NCBI GenBank assembly: GCA_903813345.2 | Contig: CAIIXF020000012.1 | Coordinates: 18,669,520 to 18,733,519 of the forward strand | Direction of reading: 5' to 3' | DNA: 64,000 nt | DNA from: Owenia fusiformis | Taxonomy: Eukaryota; Annelida; Polychaeta; Sabellida; Oweniidae | Shown here: positions 22,169-33,404 of the stretch, piece by piece | Numbering within the stretch: position 1 is the stretch's first letter | Layout: each line of letters starts with the position of its first letter | Made by a program: the position numbers and the translations under genes | Notes under the pieces: model-generated | The model's input: only the letters and a program-made list of their open reading frames with translations | Told to the model about the DNA's origin: nothing | The model's database searches: none

Positions 22169-25100
22169 CTTAACAGGAAATGACAAACAGGAAGTGACAA
22201 AACATGCTGCATTTTGGACATTTTTGAGCCAAGATAACAGAGTTCTATTTTGACCTCCAGTCAATTTAACAGTTCCACATATCATTTACCTGTCCAAGAT
22301 CACAATGTACATGGTCAGAGTGACCCTAAACATGATGAAATAACCTTTTTAGCCTTCTAAAAATGTGACTGAAAAAACCCCTAAAAGTATGAGCTTAGGA
22401 AAGGTCACTGAACAGAATCATTTGATTTTTTCAGCCCATTATCGTGCTCTATTGGATACAATCTTTTAAAATTTGATACCATTCGTAGAAAAAGAAAGAA
22501 ATGAAAATAAAACTGAATTGAAAAACGATCTTTTTTCTCTTTATGGCTCTTTTTGCGATTTTTACAAAGTGGCATCATTGAATTGTGTCCAAGTTAAAAT
22601 ATATCAAAACAAACTTTACTGTTGTACGGGTCTAGTCTTACGTCATTAATTAGATTCTTTAGGTGACTTTGTATATCGTAAACATTAAGTTGAAAGCTTG
22701 GTACTACAACTGAGGCCTATTCAATTATTTGAAAAGCGGGCGATGGAAATATTATATATATAATAGAATTAAACCACAATAAAATAATTTATTGTGCAGC
22801 TTGTCAAGATACTACAATCTGATTGGTCCTAAACTACTGGTAGTTAGGCCATATCTGGCTTTTTTAAAAACTGCCCAATATTCTTTTTGAATCAGTCCAA
22901 TAGTTTTTTGCAACCGACCAATATTTTTTTCAATGTTGTTGCAACATTCCACACTTAAGAGTTTTATTTCTCAATAACTCGAGCTCTACTAAAAGCCAGC
23001 ATCAGAAACTGATGGCAAATAGGAGAAAAAGTGTACTTAAATCAATATCACAATTGCTCTTATCATTCAAACATTCCGCATAATTCTGCAAGAACGGCTC
23101 AAATAAATGTAAATTAAATCCCGGGACAAGACAACGCTTTTCGGTTCGGTGTATAGCAAGACGGAATTTGTTCGAGTTTTAAGAAAAATCTTCTAAAAAT
23201 GTAATGACATCATAGCACACTTATTACGCCTCGCCCAAGATTTGTTTCTCGAATAGGTATTCTGCCATATCCAACTCCTGATCATCCAGTATTTGCACAG
23301 GGTGGGCCAAAAAACTACCCCCAGTCAATTTTCCTGATAAACATTTATTTTTAACAAACACACCAACGATGAGATATCATTTTAAAGGAAATTTAATTTG
23401 CAACAAAATGATATACAATACAATAATTTTCAACAACCTTGGCTGAAGATATAACCATTTATGTGACATGGCGGTCAAAAAACACCTTCTCGGCAATTTT
23501 CATCGATTCTGCAAATATTAGCGTTTGTCTACCCAATTTTACAATTCAGTTAAAACATCATTATCACGAGACTTTCCTAACTGGATATTATACATTGTTT
23601 TTATTCAGCTTTTGAACCGTGTATGCATTAAATACAATGCTTAAGCTAAATTCACACCATCGGCGCTTCAATGCCGTTGGGTTCCTTCGGGGTTGTTGCT
23701 TTTAGGGGCTATAATTAAGGAATAGAGGTTTTGGTTTAAATGAGGGATCCCTAACTTATCTGTAGGCCATATACCTATGGAAAAGTAGTAGTAAGCTTAT
23801 GAACATAAAGAGCACTCATACGTTGCCTTCCTACAACTTTTCCCTTGACATTTGCTGTTGGTCAATCGACGAGATTATGATTAAGCATAGGGGTGCTGTG
23901 AGTCCATCCTGTCTAACACCATTGTAATTAAGGGCATTCTTGGGTGGATTTGACCTAGGATGAAGAAACTACATAGTTGAACAGGGGCTTTGAAAGCCCG
24001 TGATAAGTAGTATTCGTGAATTCAACTTACAGCTGCCGGATCAACTTACTATTTTATGGCTCATTAAATATAAATAGTACCTGCCACTAAACCCAGCACA
24101 TGGGGTTTATGTATCCCAGCTTATTAGATATAGCAGGATTTCAAATCAAGACACCATATTTTAGTGACCAAGCTGTTAGGACAAGGTTATAATTATAAAA
24201 AACTTAAAAATCGTTTCTGGGCTTTGCTGAAAAATACAAGTCATTAATTTTTTGAAATTTCAAATTTTACCACTTGAGATGCTGAAGGATGTAGGAACGA
24301 ATGGCAATGGCAATGAATTCACTTGGTACATTTTGAGGTGGATCCCGGCTATGGCATTAATGGTTGAGAAATAGGGATCGAAACCAGCCATAGTTTTCTC
24401 CTGATGACCATTGTGAATTGTTGTGTTTTATGAATTATGATGATGGCTTTGCGAACGGATGTTGACCCTTTGAATTGCCTATGGACTTCGTGACTGGGTT
24501 TTATCTTTCCAACATCATTTGAGACTGAAAACTCTTTTATGAGTACAAGTATCTACTACTATTTTTGATGTCATGAGTATTAGCTATCAATTTTTCAATT
24601 TTTTCTTCAACACGTATTGTAATGCCTTCAGTATGAATGAAATATCCCTTGGTGTTCTGATCCTGGATTATGATATTGGTTCTCGATTGGAGGGGGAGGG
24701 GATGTTAGACATTGTTTCTTTTCACGTTAGATCATGGTTTTGGGATATATAGGGTCTACTTTTCTTATGACAGATTTACACTTACAGTTTGCTTTTCTTG
24801 TTGGGTTTCCTAAAGTCACCCTTTTAATCACCTTTCCCTTTTGGCATTTGTGCTTATATATTCATTCATATTACAATGTATTTGCCATTAAAAGTAGGTT
24901 AAATCATCGCCCGTTACCCAACATATGACATCATGAATACTATCGAAGTGCAGTCTAATACCGAGTGAGCCAAACATGTAACCCAAACAAATTCTGCATC
25001 TGATTAAGTGTTATTCCGCATAATAAAACCTTTTTTATGTTCTATCATTTTACTAAGTTTCATTGGCCCTGCCCCAATGGTCGGGATTTTATAGCTATAA

Positions 25101-26300
25101 TACGAAACATGGTCCAAAATGCCAGCCTCATCTCATGACTACGAGCTATATTAAGATAATGTCAACACGTACAAACCTAGTAGCATATCAAAGAGTTGAA
25201 ATAAGGAAGTTGGAGAAAAATGAGAGCGATTACATAAGATTTCTGTGACCGTGAACTTGCAACCTCAACCGACCGGTGCAAGTCTGCCTGTTTTGTAAAA
25301 TGGCCATAGAACTGTGACAATGAGAAATGGACCCATGAAACATTGTAAAATGCAAAACGTTTTTACAGGGTAGAATTAACCAAATATGATTTCAACTCAT
25401 ACTGAATGAATGCGTTATCAACATTTCTTTGGATGACATTTTTTGCCTCACCCTGTAATTTATTCTATTTTCACACTTATTCATTTCAGCCTGCCCAAAC
25501 AAAAATCTAGGTTGAATATTCAAAACCAGGTACGTGTAATTACAAAGAACTATTCAGTATATAAATAGCTTTACGTTTATGACGCAACTGTTTTATTCAC
25601 AGACAATACAAGGTAAAATACAGGATTAAGGCAATCCATAACACTGAGTAAGTCATTATCCCAGTTTTTGAAACAGAGTAACAAACAAATTATTTATGAC
25701 ACCGAGTTGCCCTCTATTTTGTTATTGTATAATATTAGTATTAAGCACTTTATAATATCAGAAAAAACTGATATTTTTCACGAAAAATTACCAAAAAGTA
25801 GGTTCACAATACTCTCCCCCTTTACAGTTTAAATGATGTCAAAAGTTCAATACAACTTTGCGCTAACAATTGTTAAAAAGGCCTGCATTTTTGGTGAAAA
25901 TGTAGTCAGAATTAGGGAAAATTGGTGTAGATGGGTGGATTAGGGACAGCTTAAGGGATGATCCAATCAACTTGATTATAATTTTTAAGTAATTTATTAG
26001 AGATAAGACATGGATCTAACAGAATTATTTGTTTTGTGTTAAGTATTCTTCGAACTAGAGATATAGCCCTTAGAAAATGCTTACCATATCTTACGTGGCT
26101 TTCTAAAGCAGCTTTTAATAAATATCCCATGCCGAGCATTTTAAAATTAATTATGAACCTGTCACACAAGATGTTCTGATTTAAGTATTGCATCAATGGA
26201 AAGGCCCACGTTTTCTCAGAAAAGTTGAGAAAGTCATTGTTACATAACTGTATGAATCAAATATCTAAGCACAAATGCCAAGGGAATTAAGGACCAATTA
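22169..26300. other. Non-coding stretch with scattered transposon ends
   Basis: No gene is recognised. Visible pieces: a mariner-type terminus CAGGGTGGGCCAAAAAAC at about 23298 without a partner; CCGGATCAACTTACTATTTT at about 24036, related to 16558-16640; and a terminus TTTTGCCTCACCCTGTAA near 25441-25458. The longest frames are short and without domains. Confidence 0.45.
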
Positions 26301-27215
26301 CAAGAACACAAATGTGTACAATATGTCCCCACCAATGGGTAATCCCGTCAAATGATTATCCTGAAAATAAGTAGACAAGACTTTGGCAGTTACAATTTTT
26401 GGACGGAAAATGCAAATGGCCACTTTAAAATTTACCCAGAATGCCAAAATTAGTCAGCTCTAGATTTTCATACTAAGAACCATCCCTGAAAATTTGAAAT
26501 TGATCCGTCAAACAGTAAACCAGTAAACAAAAAATGGCTGCCTTGACATTTGCCCAGAATAACTCAAAACTAATCAGTTCTAGATTTTCATACTAAGAAT
26601 TAACCCTGAAAATTTGAAATTGATCTACCAAACGGTTCACCTGAAAACGCATAGACAAGATTTTACAGGCAAGATTTTGAGACGGAAAATCCAAAATAAC
26701 TGCCTTGACATTTACCCAGAATGCAAAGAAACTAATCAGATCTAGATTTTCATACTAAGAATCATCCCTAAAAATTAAAAATTGATCTACCAAATGGTTC
26801 TCCTGAAAACGCGTAGACAAAAGTATCGCATATAACTGCTGTTAACAATAACAAACTAGGCTTTTACAGCAAAGTACAGCCATGAAATTATGCATAAAGC
26901 TACTAAATAGTTAAAGTATGAAAACTCAAAAACATCGTTCAATATGAAACAAAGTATTATCGCGCGCGAACTTTTCTTAAGACATTAAAATGGCTGACAT
27001 GACTGAGGTAATAGGTCTAAAACCTAATCAGATGTAGAATGAAGTAAGCTGACCAAGATGTCCACATCTGTATGCACTCATAAGTTGAAAATTTAAAGGT
27101 GATATCTGTAGCGGTTTTTCAGAAAACTGCCGGACGTACGGACAGACTGACGGACAGACAGACGGATGCGCATGGGCCGAAAATATGGCCCCAAACTATG
27201 TGGTGGGGACATAAA
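26300..27215. repeat. Dispersed repeat with internal ~120-bp units and TGTCCCCACCA ends
   Basis: Three internal units share TCTAGATTTTCATACTAAGA followed by TCCCTGAAAATTTGAAATTG. The left end carries ATGTCCCCACCAATGGG and the right end TGTGGTGGGGACAT, an inverted match. A GGACAGACGG-type run precedes the right end (about 27132-27165). A partial copy is at 40520-40955. No coding content; type (MITE or SINE-like) unresolved. Confidence 0.6.
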
Positions 27216-27699
27216 AACTAGTGCTACATATTTATTCTTGTAGAAAACCTTTCACTGAATTAAAATATGTCATTTCAAAAAAGGAAAAGTAAGTCAATAG
27301 ACGTTTTATATGCAAATCTCTTGAAATCTTATTAAAATGAGTGTGATTTAGCGAGATTTAGAATTTACTATAACAATATTGTTGACTTTAATGGATGAAG
27401 TCTGCTACACCTAATATGTAATTGTACAATATTCCAAAGCTTTGAACATACCATCGGAAAGGAAAATGTATCAGGATTACGAATCTACTAATATCAGGCG
27501 GTTTCATATGGTTTAATTACACCTTTCATCTCCAAAGAATCATTTTCGAGTAAGATGAAAATAAATTAACCCTTATAAACGGTTAGGCTATAGAGAATTA
27601 CGCCAAAGGAAACGAACAATCATAGGAGGTTGTATTCCCTGTACTTTTAGCCTACTTATTATTATGTTGAGCCATTATAGATGAATAAATTCATTTTCT

Positions 27700-28010
27700 G
27701 AGAACATAGGGGTTTATCGTTTCAAGTCAAAACTATTAACATTTCGGGTATTTAAGAGGGTTAGAGTCACCATTCTTTCGCTAAAACATGCCTAATTCAG
27801 TTTTAAGAAAAGCTAGAAAGTTTGGGATCAAAAGACAAACTACGAAAAAAGTTCTCAAGAAATTCCTTAAGTTAAAAAAATTATTACACTTGATGTTGCT
27901 GACTATGTTGATCTTATCATTAATGATATAGATACATTCCTAGAAACACCACAAGGTAGTAGAACAGATATGCTAACAAACTGTGATCAATTTACTTCTA
28001 TTAATGTTAT
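27700..28010 (+). other. Possible fragment of an older coding repeat interrupted by the YR element
   Basis: A weak TATA-like TATTTAAGAGG at about 27749 is followed by ATG at 27788 and a basic stretch (MPNSVLRKARKFGIKRQTTK) that breaks after about 46 codons; an adjacent frame continues DVADYVDLIINDIDTFLE until the repeat A1 begins at 28011. No family is recognised. It may be a broken gene or element that served as the insertion target. Confidence 0.25.
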
Positions 28011-28166
28011 GTTTAATTTCAGTTGAAATAGATTTAAATTATAGAGGTTGCCATCTGGTTCTGCAGTTCATGCAAAGGTCATGAACTTTTAATTATGTCT
28101 AGATCATCTAATCACTTCAGCTACTGCAGCCAAGCACTAAACATGTACTATTTTTAGCTAATGCTC
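28011..28166 (+). repeat. A1 split direct repeat
   Basis: 156 bp from GTTTAATTTCAG to TAGCTAATGCTC; identical to A2 at 31981-32136. It forms the left terminus of the element. Confidence 0.9.
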
Positions 28167-28224
28167 TCTGTATTAATTAAGACAAAGTATAACAGAGAAA
28201 AATATAAAAATAATAGTAAAAACC

Positions 28225-29127
28225 ATGGAGGAGTTTCAAGCCAGTAACAAACTTACATCTGAAACTATGAGGACACTTGAAGCGAATGGATTTGACTCTA
28301 TTGAGGCACTCGTTACACTGCAAGTGCCTCAAGATTTACAGGCAATGAAACTAAAGCCTTTAGGGCAATTCCGCCTCCTAGAAAAGGGACTTAAAGCTCT
28401 TAAAGGAGACATAGATGGCCCTGGGATATCACCAGACGGTGCCCCTCGGGGGGAGGAGTACCAAGCTACCCATAAGGAGAATGAGGCTGGTCTGTCAGCT
28501 GACCAAATGCTGAAACAACTTGGGATAAGTCCCCAGGCCAGTGGAGTGGAACCAAAAAGGAAAGGTGAGCACCTTAAAATTGTGGATTTTATCTCGAGTG
28601 CTCTGTCTATCAAGGAGGATTACTCAGAGGAAGTGATGGCTATAGCGGGGAGCTCTAGCCTGATTCTCAAGTCCTCTGCTAAACGCCCCATCCTCACCAG
28701 TGTCACCATCCCACAATGGAACCAGGCAAGTTTGGCGATATTGTTACATATGCAAGAGCATTCTCCCCAAGTAGATGTGCATTCCTATCTCCAACACCAT
28801 ATAAAGATAATGGAATTTTGTGAAAAGTTTGATTGGATAAGTATTTTAATATATGATGAGGAATACAGGAGGCGCCAGTATATACAAGGCTTCCGATGGG
28901 GTAGCGAAATAGCCCACCTCAGCACAACTCACCTGAGGCTAAAACCACCAAATATGAAATCAACTCAAGCAAGGAATAAACAGACTGCAAAACAGCCGGA
29001 TATACAAATATGCAGGAATTTTAACAAAGGAGAATGCAAGTATGGAACTACTTGCAGGTACCGTCACGTTTGTCTAGAGGCAGGTTGTACTGAGTCTCAT
29101 TCTGCCTTAACCCATCAAAAAAACTAA
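28225..29127 (+). CDS. gag: Gag-like protein of YR retrotransposon
   Basis: 300 residues, start ATG in a good context (ACCATGG). The first ~60 residues form a small helical, SAM-like domain (LTSETMRTLEANGFDSIEAL ... LGQFRLLEKGLKAL). The C-terminus has a CCCH zinc finger (C-x7-C-x5-C-x3-H, CRNFNKGEC...CRYRH) followed by a second Cys/His cluster (CLEAGCTESH), a nucleic-acid-binding end typical of Gag. The last codons CAA AAA AAC precede TAA, giving an A_AAA_AAC slippery heptamer at 29118-29124; a -1 shift enters the pol frame directly. The product presumably packages element RNA; not demonstrated here. Confidence 0.8.
   Translation: MEEFQASNKLTSETMRTLEANGFDSIEALVTLQVPQDLQAMKLKPLGQFRLLEKGLKALKGDIDGPGISPDGAPRGEEYQATHKENEAGLSADQMLKQLGISPQASGVEPKRKGEHLKIVDFISSALSIKEDYSEEVMAIAGSSSLILKSSAKRPILTSVTIPQWNQASLAILLHMQEHSPQVDVHSYLQHHIKIMEFCEKFDWISILIYDEEYRRRQYIQGFRWGSEIAHLSTTHLRLKPPNMKSTQARNKQTAKQPDIQICRNFNKGECKYGTTCRYRHVCLEAGCTESHSALTHQKN
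29118..29127 (+). promoter_or_regulatory. Probable -1 ribosomal frameshift site (A_AAA_AAC then TAA)
   Basis: The heptamer A AAA AAC lies in the zero frame of gag, with its stop codon immediately after. Slipping by -1 makes the next codon CTA, and that frame is open without interruption into RT-RNase H. This is the classical retroviral-type slippery sequence; a stimulatory structure downstream was not established. Confidence 0.6.
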
Positions 29128-30815
29128 CAGTCGCTGCAGTAGCACCTATAGCCCCTTCACCTCTAGGAAATTGTTTGGATAAATGGACTTATGAATTAGC
29201 TAATGACCCAGATAAGGACTTTCTTCTAAATGGAATTTCAAGTGGTTTTAAAATCATTGACTCAAATAGCAATCCTGTTCAAGTAGAGACTAATAACTAT
29301 AGATCAGCACTTGATTTTCCGGCTCATTTTAAAGTGGAATCTCAGATTGTTAAGGAACTTCAAGAGCAAAGATATGAAAAAGTATCCCATAAACCAATAA
29401 TAACTAGTGCACTGGGGGCAATACCAAAAAAGAACTCTGACAAGATTAGGCTGATTCATGATTGTTCTATGCCGCATGGACATGGATTAAATGACTATGC
29501 TACAAAAAACAGTTTTAAGTATCAATCTCTATCGGAAGTTACTGCTTTAGTTAAGCATGGATACTTTTTATGTAAGGTGGACCTATCAGAAGCGTATAGA
29601 TCAGTGCCGATATCTCCCAGTGATTATCTGTATACTGGCCTTAAGTGGAAATTTCGAGGTGACAATTCATATACATATATGATAGACAAGAGACTCATGT
29701 TTGGAGCACGGAAAGCTCCAGAAATATTCCACAGACTTACGCAATCTGTTAAGCGTATGATGATCAACAGAGGATTTCAAAACATTGTTGTTTATCTCGA
29801 CGATTTCTGCCTAGTTTACCCTACATATAAGGAGTGTCAAGAAGCAAGGGACACATTGATTGGATTGATCAGGTCCCTTGGTCTGAGCATAAACTGGTCA
29901 AAAGTGGAAGGACCTACACAGGTACTAACTTTCTTAGGCATAAACATTGATACTATAAAAATGCAACTGACATTGCCAGAGGAAAATCTAAATAGCTTGA
30001 AAGCATTACTCATCGAATTTTCAAGCAAAAAACGCGCCGCTAGATCCCAGCTTGAATCATTGGCTGGTAAACTTCATTGGGCAACCCAGGTCGTCAAAGG
30101 GGGTAGGCATTTCCTCCAACGGATCCTGGATACCATACGATCACTCAAACGCAGCAAACACAAATACATGCTAGGGACTCAATTCTATAAGGACATAGAC
30201 TGGTGGATTAAGTACATAGACACATTCCATGGAAAATCTTTAATAATGGACAACAATCCAGTTGTGACTGTCGAGCTGGATGCTTGCAATACTGGAGCAG
30301 GCTTATACTATGATGGAGATTGGGCATATATAAATTTCCATCGTGATACCCCTTCTCTTAAGGATTACCATATCAATTATAAGGAGATACTCTCTGCATA
30401 CTTCTCTGTATTGAGATGGGGGCACACATGGTCAAATAAGAAGGTTCAACTTGCAACTGATTCTTCTGTTGCAATGGCAGTGATCAACTATGGGAGGTCT
30501 CGACATCCTGTTATTATGGATATACTAAGACATATGTTCTGGATATCAGTGACTTACAACTTTGATCTAAGAGCACACCATGTCAAGGGACTAAATAATG
30601 TGATGGCAGATACAATCTCCAGACTTCATGAACCCCATGCCCTCCTATCCTTGGAAGCCTTGTTATACCCTGGCCGCTTCCCTTATTCAGGAATGTCTGT
30701 TATGGACTTAATACCACACATGAGTTTTAATTCTCTGTTTTCCATTCTGCCGCAGGTCCGCAACTGGCTGAGCTGGAAGAAGAATTGGATAACACAATCG
30801 CTACGCTACGCATGA
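29124..30815 (+). CDS. pol: Reverse transcriptase-RNase H of YR retrotransposon
   Basis: Open from the frameshift point to TGA at 30813-30815, about 563 residues. RT blocks: GAIPKKNSDKIRLIHDCS, FLCKVDLSEAYRSVPIS (first Asp), MFGARKAPEIFHRL and the catalytic box VVYLDDFC. RNase H follows: VELDACNTGAG (Asp), HINYKEILSAY (Glu), LATDSSVAMA (Asp) and HHVKGLNNVMADTISRL (His/Asp). No methyltransferase domain follows. No good ATG lies near the frame start; TTG at 29175 is the nearest alternative, so expression by -1 frameshift from gag is the better explanation. All catalytic residues are intact. Confidence 0.88.
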   Translation, partial: LTVAAVAPIAPSPLGNCLDKWTYELANDPDKDFLLNGISSGFKIIDSNSNPVQVETNNYRSALDFPAHFKVESQIVKELQEQRYEKVSHKPIITSALGAIPKKNSDKIRLIHDCSMPHGHGLNDYATKNSFKYQSLSEVTALVKHGYFLCKVDLSEAYRSVPISPSDYLYTGLKWKFRGDNSYTYMIDKRLMFGARKAPEIFHRLTQSVKRMMINRGFQNIVVYLDDFCLVYPTYKECQEARDTLIGLIRSLGLSINWSKVEGPTQVLTFLGINIDTIKMQLTLPEENLNSLKALLIEFSSKKRAARSQLESLAGKLHWATQVVKGGRHFLQRILDTIRSLKRSKHKYMLGTQFYKDIDWWIKYIDTFHGKSLIMDNNPVVTVELDACNTGAGLYYDGDWAYINFHRDTPSLKDYHINYKEILSAYFSVLRWGHTWSNKKVQLATDSSVAMAVINYGRSRHPVIMDILRHMFWISVTYNFDLRAHHVKGLNNVMADTISRLHEPHALLSLEALLYPGRFPYSGMSVMDLIPHMSFNSLFSILPQVRNWLSWKKNWITQSLRYA

Positions 30816-31738
30816 ATTGCTACACCCCCTCTACCAGATCAACATATGCAGCCCAGCTCCAAAAATATCTTGTATTTTGTAACAATATGGGTTACAATCC
30901 AGTACCAGTTAATCAATTACACCTGGAACGCTATGTTGCTTCATTAGCTGGGGTCATTACTCCAGCATCAGTGAAACTGTATCTTAATGTTGTCAGGCTA
31001 CTCCACTTGGAAAGTGGTTATGCAAACCCATTAAATAACAATTATAGGCTGGACACCATCATTTTGGGTCTCACAAAGACCCTAGGCAGGAAACCAATTA
31101 GGAAATCTGCTATTACTCCAACTCATTTGCTGGACATTAGGAAGCAACTAAATATGGATGATCCCCTTCATGTGGTTTTCTGGGGTGTCTGTTTAGTTGC
31201 TTTCTATGGCCTGTTTAGAAGATCTAATGTGTTACCTTCAGAGTTTGACAAGAGCAAACATTTGTGCAGGAGAGATGTAACATTTTTTCCCTGGGGGGTC
31301 TTACTTAATGTGAAATGGTCAAAGACTATTCAGTCTGGAGAGAGAATCTTGCAAGTGCCGCGTACTGAGATCAAAGGCCACCCCCTTTGCCCAGTATCTG
31401 CACTACTATCTGCCCTTGCTATTACTTTCCCCTCCAGCCCAGACTACCCCCTCTTTACTTTGCCCAGAGGTAAACCTTTTCCCCCCTCCCTGTTCTCATC
31501 TCTCCTGGGCACATGCTTAGCTAAGGCAGGTTATGACCGTACTTGTTTTTCACCTCATTCCTTAAGGAGGGGAGGCGCATCTTGGGCTATACAAAGAGGC
31601 CTTCCCCCTAATGTCATCCAGATTCTAGGTGACTGGAAGTCAGACGCATATAAGGTTTATCTTGAATTACCTGTAGCTTCAAAAGTAGAGATGGCAAAAT
31701 CTTTTTCAACTAACCTACCTTCTACTACTTCTACTTAA
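30812..31738 (+). CDS. Tyrosine recombinase of YR retrotransposon
   Basis: The ATG at 30812 overlaps the pol stop as ATGA, suggesting termination-reinitiation; the frame is also open upstream to about 30735. From this ATG the protein has 308 residues: core-binding domain (YTPSTRSTYAAQLQKYL), then the catalytic domain with R in LFRRSNVLP, K in VKWSKTIQ, H-x-x-R in PHSLRRGGA, W in GDWKSDA and the nucleophile Y in YKVYLE. It would integrate the circular DNA copy of the element by recombination rather than by a DDE integrase. Intact. Confidence 0.88.
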   Translation: MNCYTPSTRSTYAAQLQKYLVFCNNMGYNPVPVNQLHLERYVASLAGVITPASVKLYLNVVRLLHLESGYANPLNNNYRLDTIILGLTKTLGRKPIRKSAITPTHLLDIRKQLNMDDPLHVVFWGVCLVAFYGLFRRSNVLPSEFDKSKHLCRRDVTFFPWGVLLNVKWSKTIQSGERILQVPRTEIKGHPLCPVSALLSALAITFPSSPDYPLFTLPRGKPFPPSLFSSLLGTCLAKAGYDRTCFSPHSLRRGGASWAIQRGLPPNVIQILGDWKSDAYKVYLELPVASKVEMAKSFSTNLPSTTST

Positions 31739-31754
31739 CATCAAGTTTGGGTTC

Positions 31755-31980
31755 GGAGGTCATAATATTATATGCTATTATGTAACTACTTTAATGCAAT
31801 GTACTGTTATGTATTTTCTATTGTATTATTACGTAACATCTATCAATTAACGCATTATAATATTATGTAACTTCTATTGTAGTTTATTGTTTTAGTTTAG
31901 TTAGGTACAATAAACTATTTGACCAACTACTTGTAGTTTTTTGCGTCTATTTTTCGTATTTGGCATTATTGGGAATTTAA
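31755..31980 (+). repeat. B1 split direct repeat
   Basis: 226 bp from GGAGGTCATAATATT to GGGAATTTAA, starting 17 bp after the recombinase stop. Contains an AATAAA polyadenylation-type word near its end. Matches B2 apart from one substitution and 19 extra bases. Confidence 0.88.
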
Positions 31981-32136
31981 GTTTAATTTCAGTTGAAATA
32001 GATTTAAATTATAGAGGTTGCCATCTGGTTCTGCAGTTCATGCAAAGGTCATGAACTTTTAATTATGTCTAGATCATCTAATCACTTCAGCTACTGCAGC
32101 CAAGCACTAAACATGTACTATTTTTAGCTAATGCTC
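31981..32136 (+). repeat. A2 split direct repeat
   Basis: Identical to A1 (28011-28166); directly abuts B1, giving the B1-A2-B2 right end. Confidence 0.9.
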
Positions 32137-32178
32137 CCTCCCACCCTCCCCTTAATTGAATTAGGGTGTACTGGACTG

Positions 32179-32385
32179 GGAGGTCATAATATTATATGCT
32201 ATTATGTAACTACTTTAATGCAATGTACTGTTATGTATTTTCTATTGTATTATTACGTAACATCTATTAATTAACGCATTATAATATTATGTAACTTCTA
32301 TTGTAGTTTATTGTTTTAGTTTAGTTAGGTACAATAAACTATTTGACCAACTACTTTTTCGTATTTGGCATTATTGGGAATTTAA
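32179..32385 (+). repeat. B2 split direct repeat
   Basis: 207 bp, right terminus of the element; lacks 19 bases present in B1 and has one T for C. Confidence 0.88.
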
Positions 32386-33404
32386 ATTTATAAGATAAAT
32401 CATGTTAGATACGTTAATCGAAGTACAATCGAAGTGAGTAATATATTGTATACTTTGAACGCTAAGTATTAAACAAAAACTAAATAATTTAAAGCTATAT
32501 ATATGTGTATTTCATACCTACTGAGGTTCTAGGTACATAACGAGCGGGAATATATACTGTATCTAGCCAAGGCCCGGGGCGGGATGGATACACGCTGTAT
32601 CCATCCCGGTCCCGCTCCTGAAATTTTTTTTCACAATTTTTTCAAATTTTTTTTTCAATTTTTCTTTCAAAAAAATTTTTCCCAAATTTTTTTTCACATT
32701 ATTTTTCAAATTTTTTTTTTCACATTTTTAAAATTTGAATATGTATTTAATATGTTCAACATACGTTAGTTGTTGTAAAGTTGAACTAGATAACAACAAC
32801 GCCAAAGCGTAGCAAATCATCGAATAGCCATGCATGGCTGCCATTTTCACAAAATCATTCTACTACTTTTTCAGTTACACTAAAATCGTAAAATAACATA
32901 CATGAAGATCGCCACCATTTTCAAAATGACCGCTCACTAGCGGACGGACAGAGACGTTCCCTAATTCTGTCCGAACTTCGTTCGATGGGATAAATATTTA
33001 TACTCTCTTCATATATTGAGGAAATAAAAATATTACAATACAATACAATACAGTACAATACAATGCAATTCAATTCAATACTATAAATTATTGAATCATT
33101 TGAAGTGCAATACAGGATATATTGCTCGAGAAATTATGTATTTGCACGATACAAAGTCAATACAATACTATAAGCTATTGTACGGTTTGAAGTGCAACAA
33201 AAATTAATTTAGTAGTAGTCTCCATCTGTATAAAGCAGTCTTTTATAACATCATTAAATGTATATTATAATATAACAGTGGTAATCATGGGTAGTCAAAA
33301 TCATAACTCTGTTTAGATTCTTTGTCTCTCTGATGTACCATGCATCTTGCCGTACCCATGTGGAAAGAACACCAGGAATTCTACAAAGGTGTGGTTGTTG
33401 GGAT
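32386..33404. other. Non-coding stretch beyond the YR element
   Basis: Holds a short perfect hairpin (GGGATGGATACA ... TGTATCCATCCC, 32581-32607), a T-rich tract with short A runs (about 32618-32730), and AATACAATAC-type simple sequence at about 33035-33085. The 3' untranslated region of the RGM-like gene should start at 33404; I see no clear AATAAA on the minus strand. Confidence 0.5.

Larger units (their letters stand above)
28011..32385 (+). mobile_element. Complete Ngaro/PAT-type retrotransposon with split direct repeats
   Basis: Layout: A1 (28011-28166), gag, RT-RNase H, tyrosine recombinase, B1 (31755-31980), A2 (31981-32136), a short C-rich spacer, B2 (32179-32385). A1 and A2 are identical over 156 bp; B1 and B2 differ by one substitution and a 19-bp deletion in B2. 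All three reading frames are open. This is the split-direct-repeat architecture known from PAT and Ngaro elements; absence of a methyltransferase after RNase H favours Ngaro-like. No target duplication is seen, as expected for recombinase-mediated insertion. Near-identical repeats imply a recent insertion. Confidence 0.85.

Noticed and set aside
23298-25458. Single transposon between CAGGGTGGGCC at 23298 and CACCCTG at 25458
   Set aside because: Beyond the first ~10 bases the two ends do not match; they are more likely ends of two unrelated mariner-type relics.
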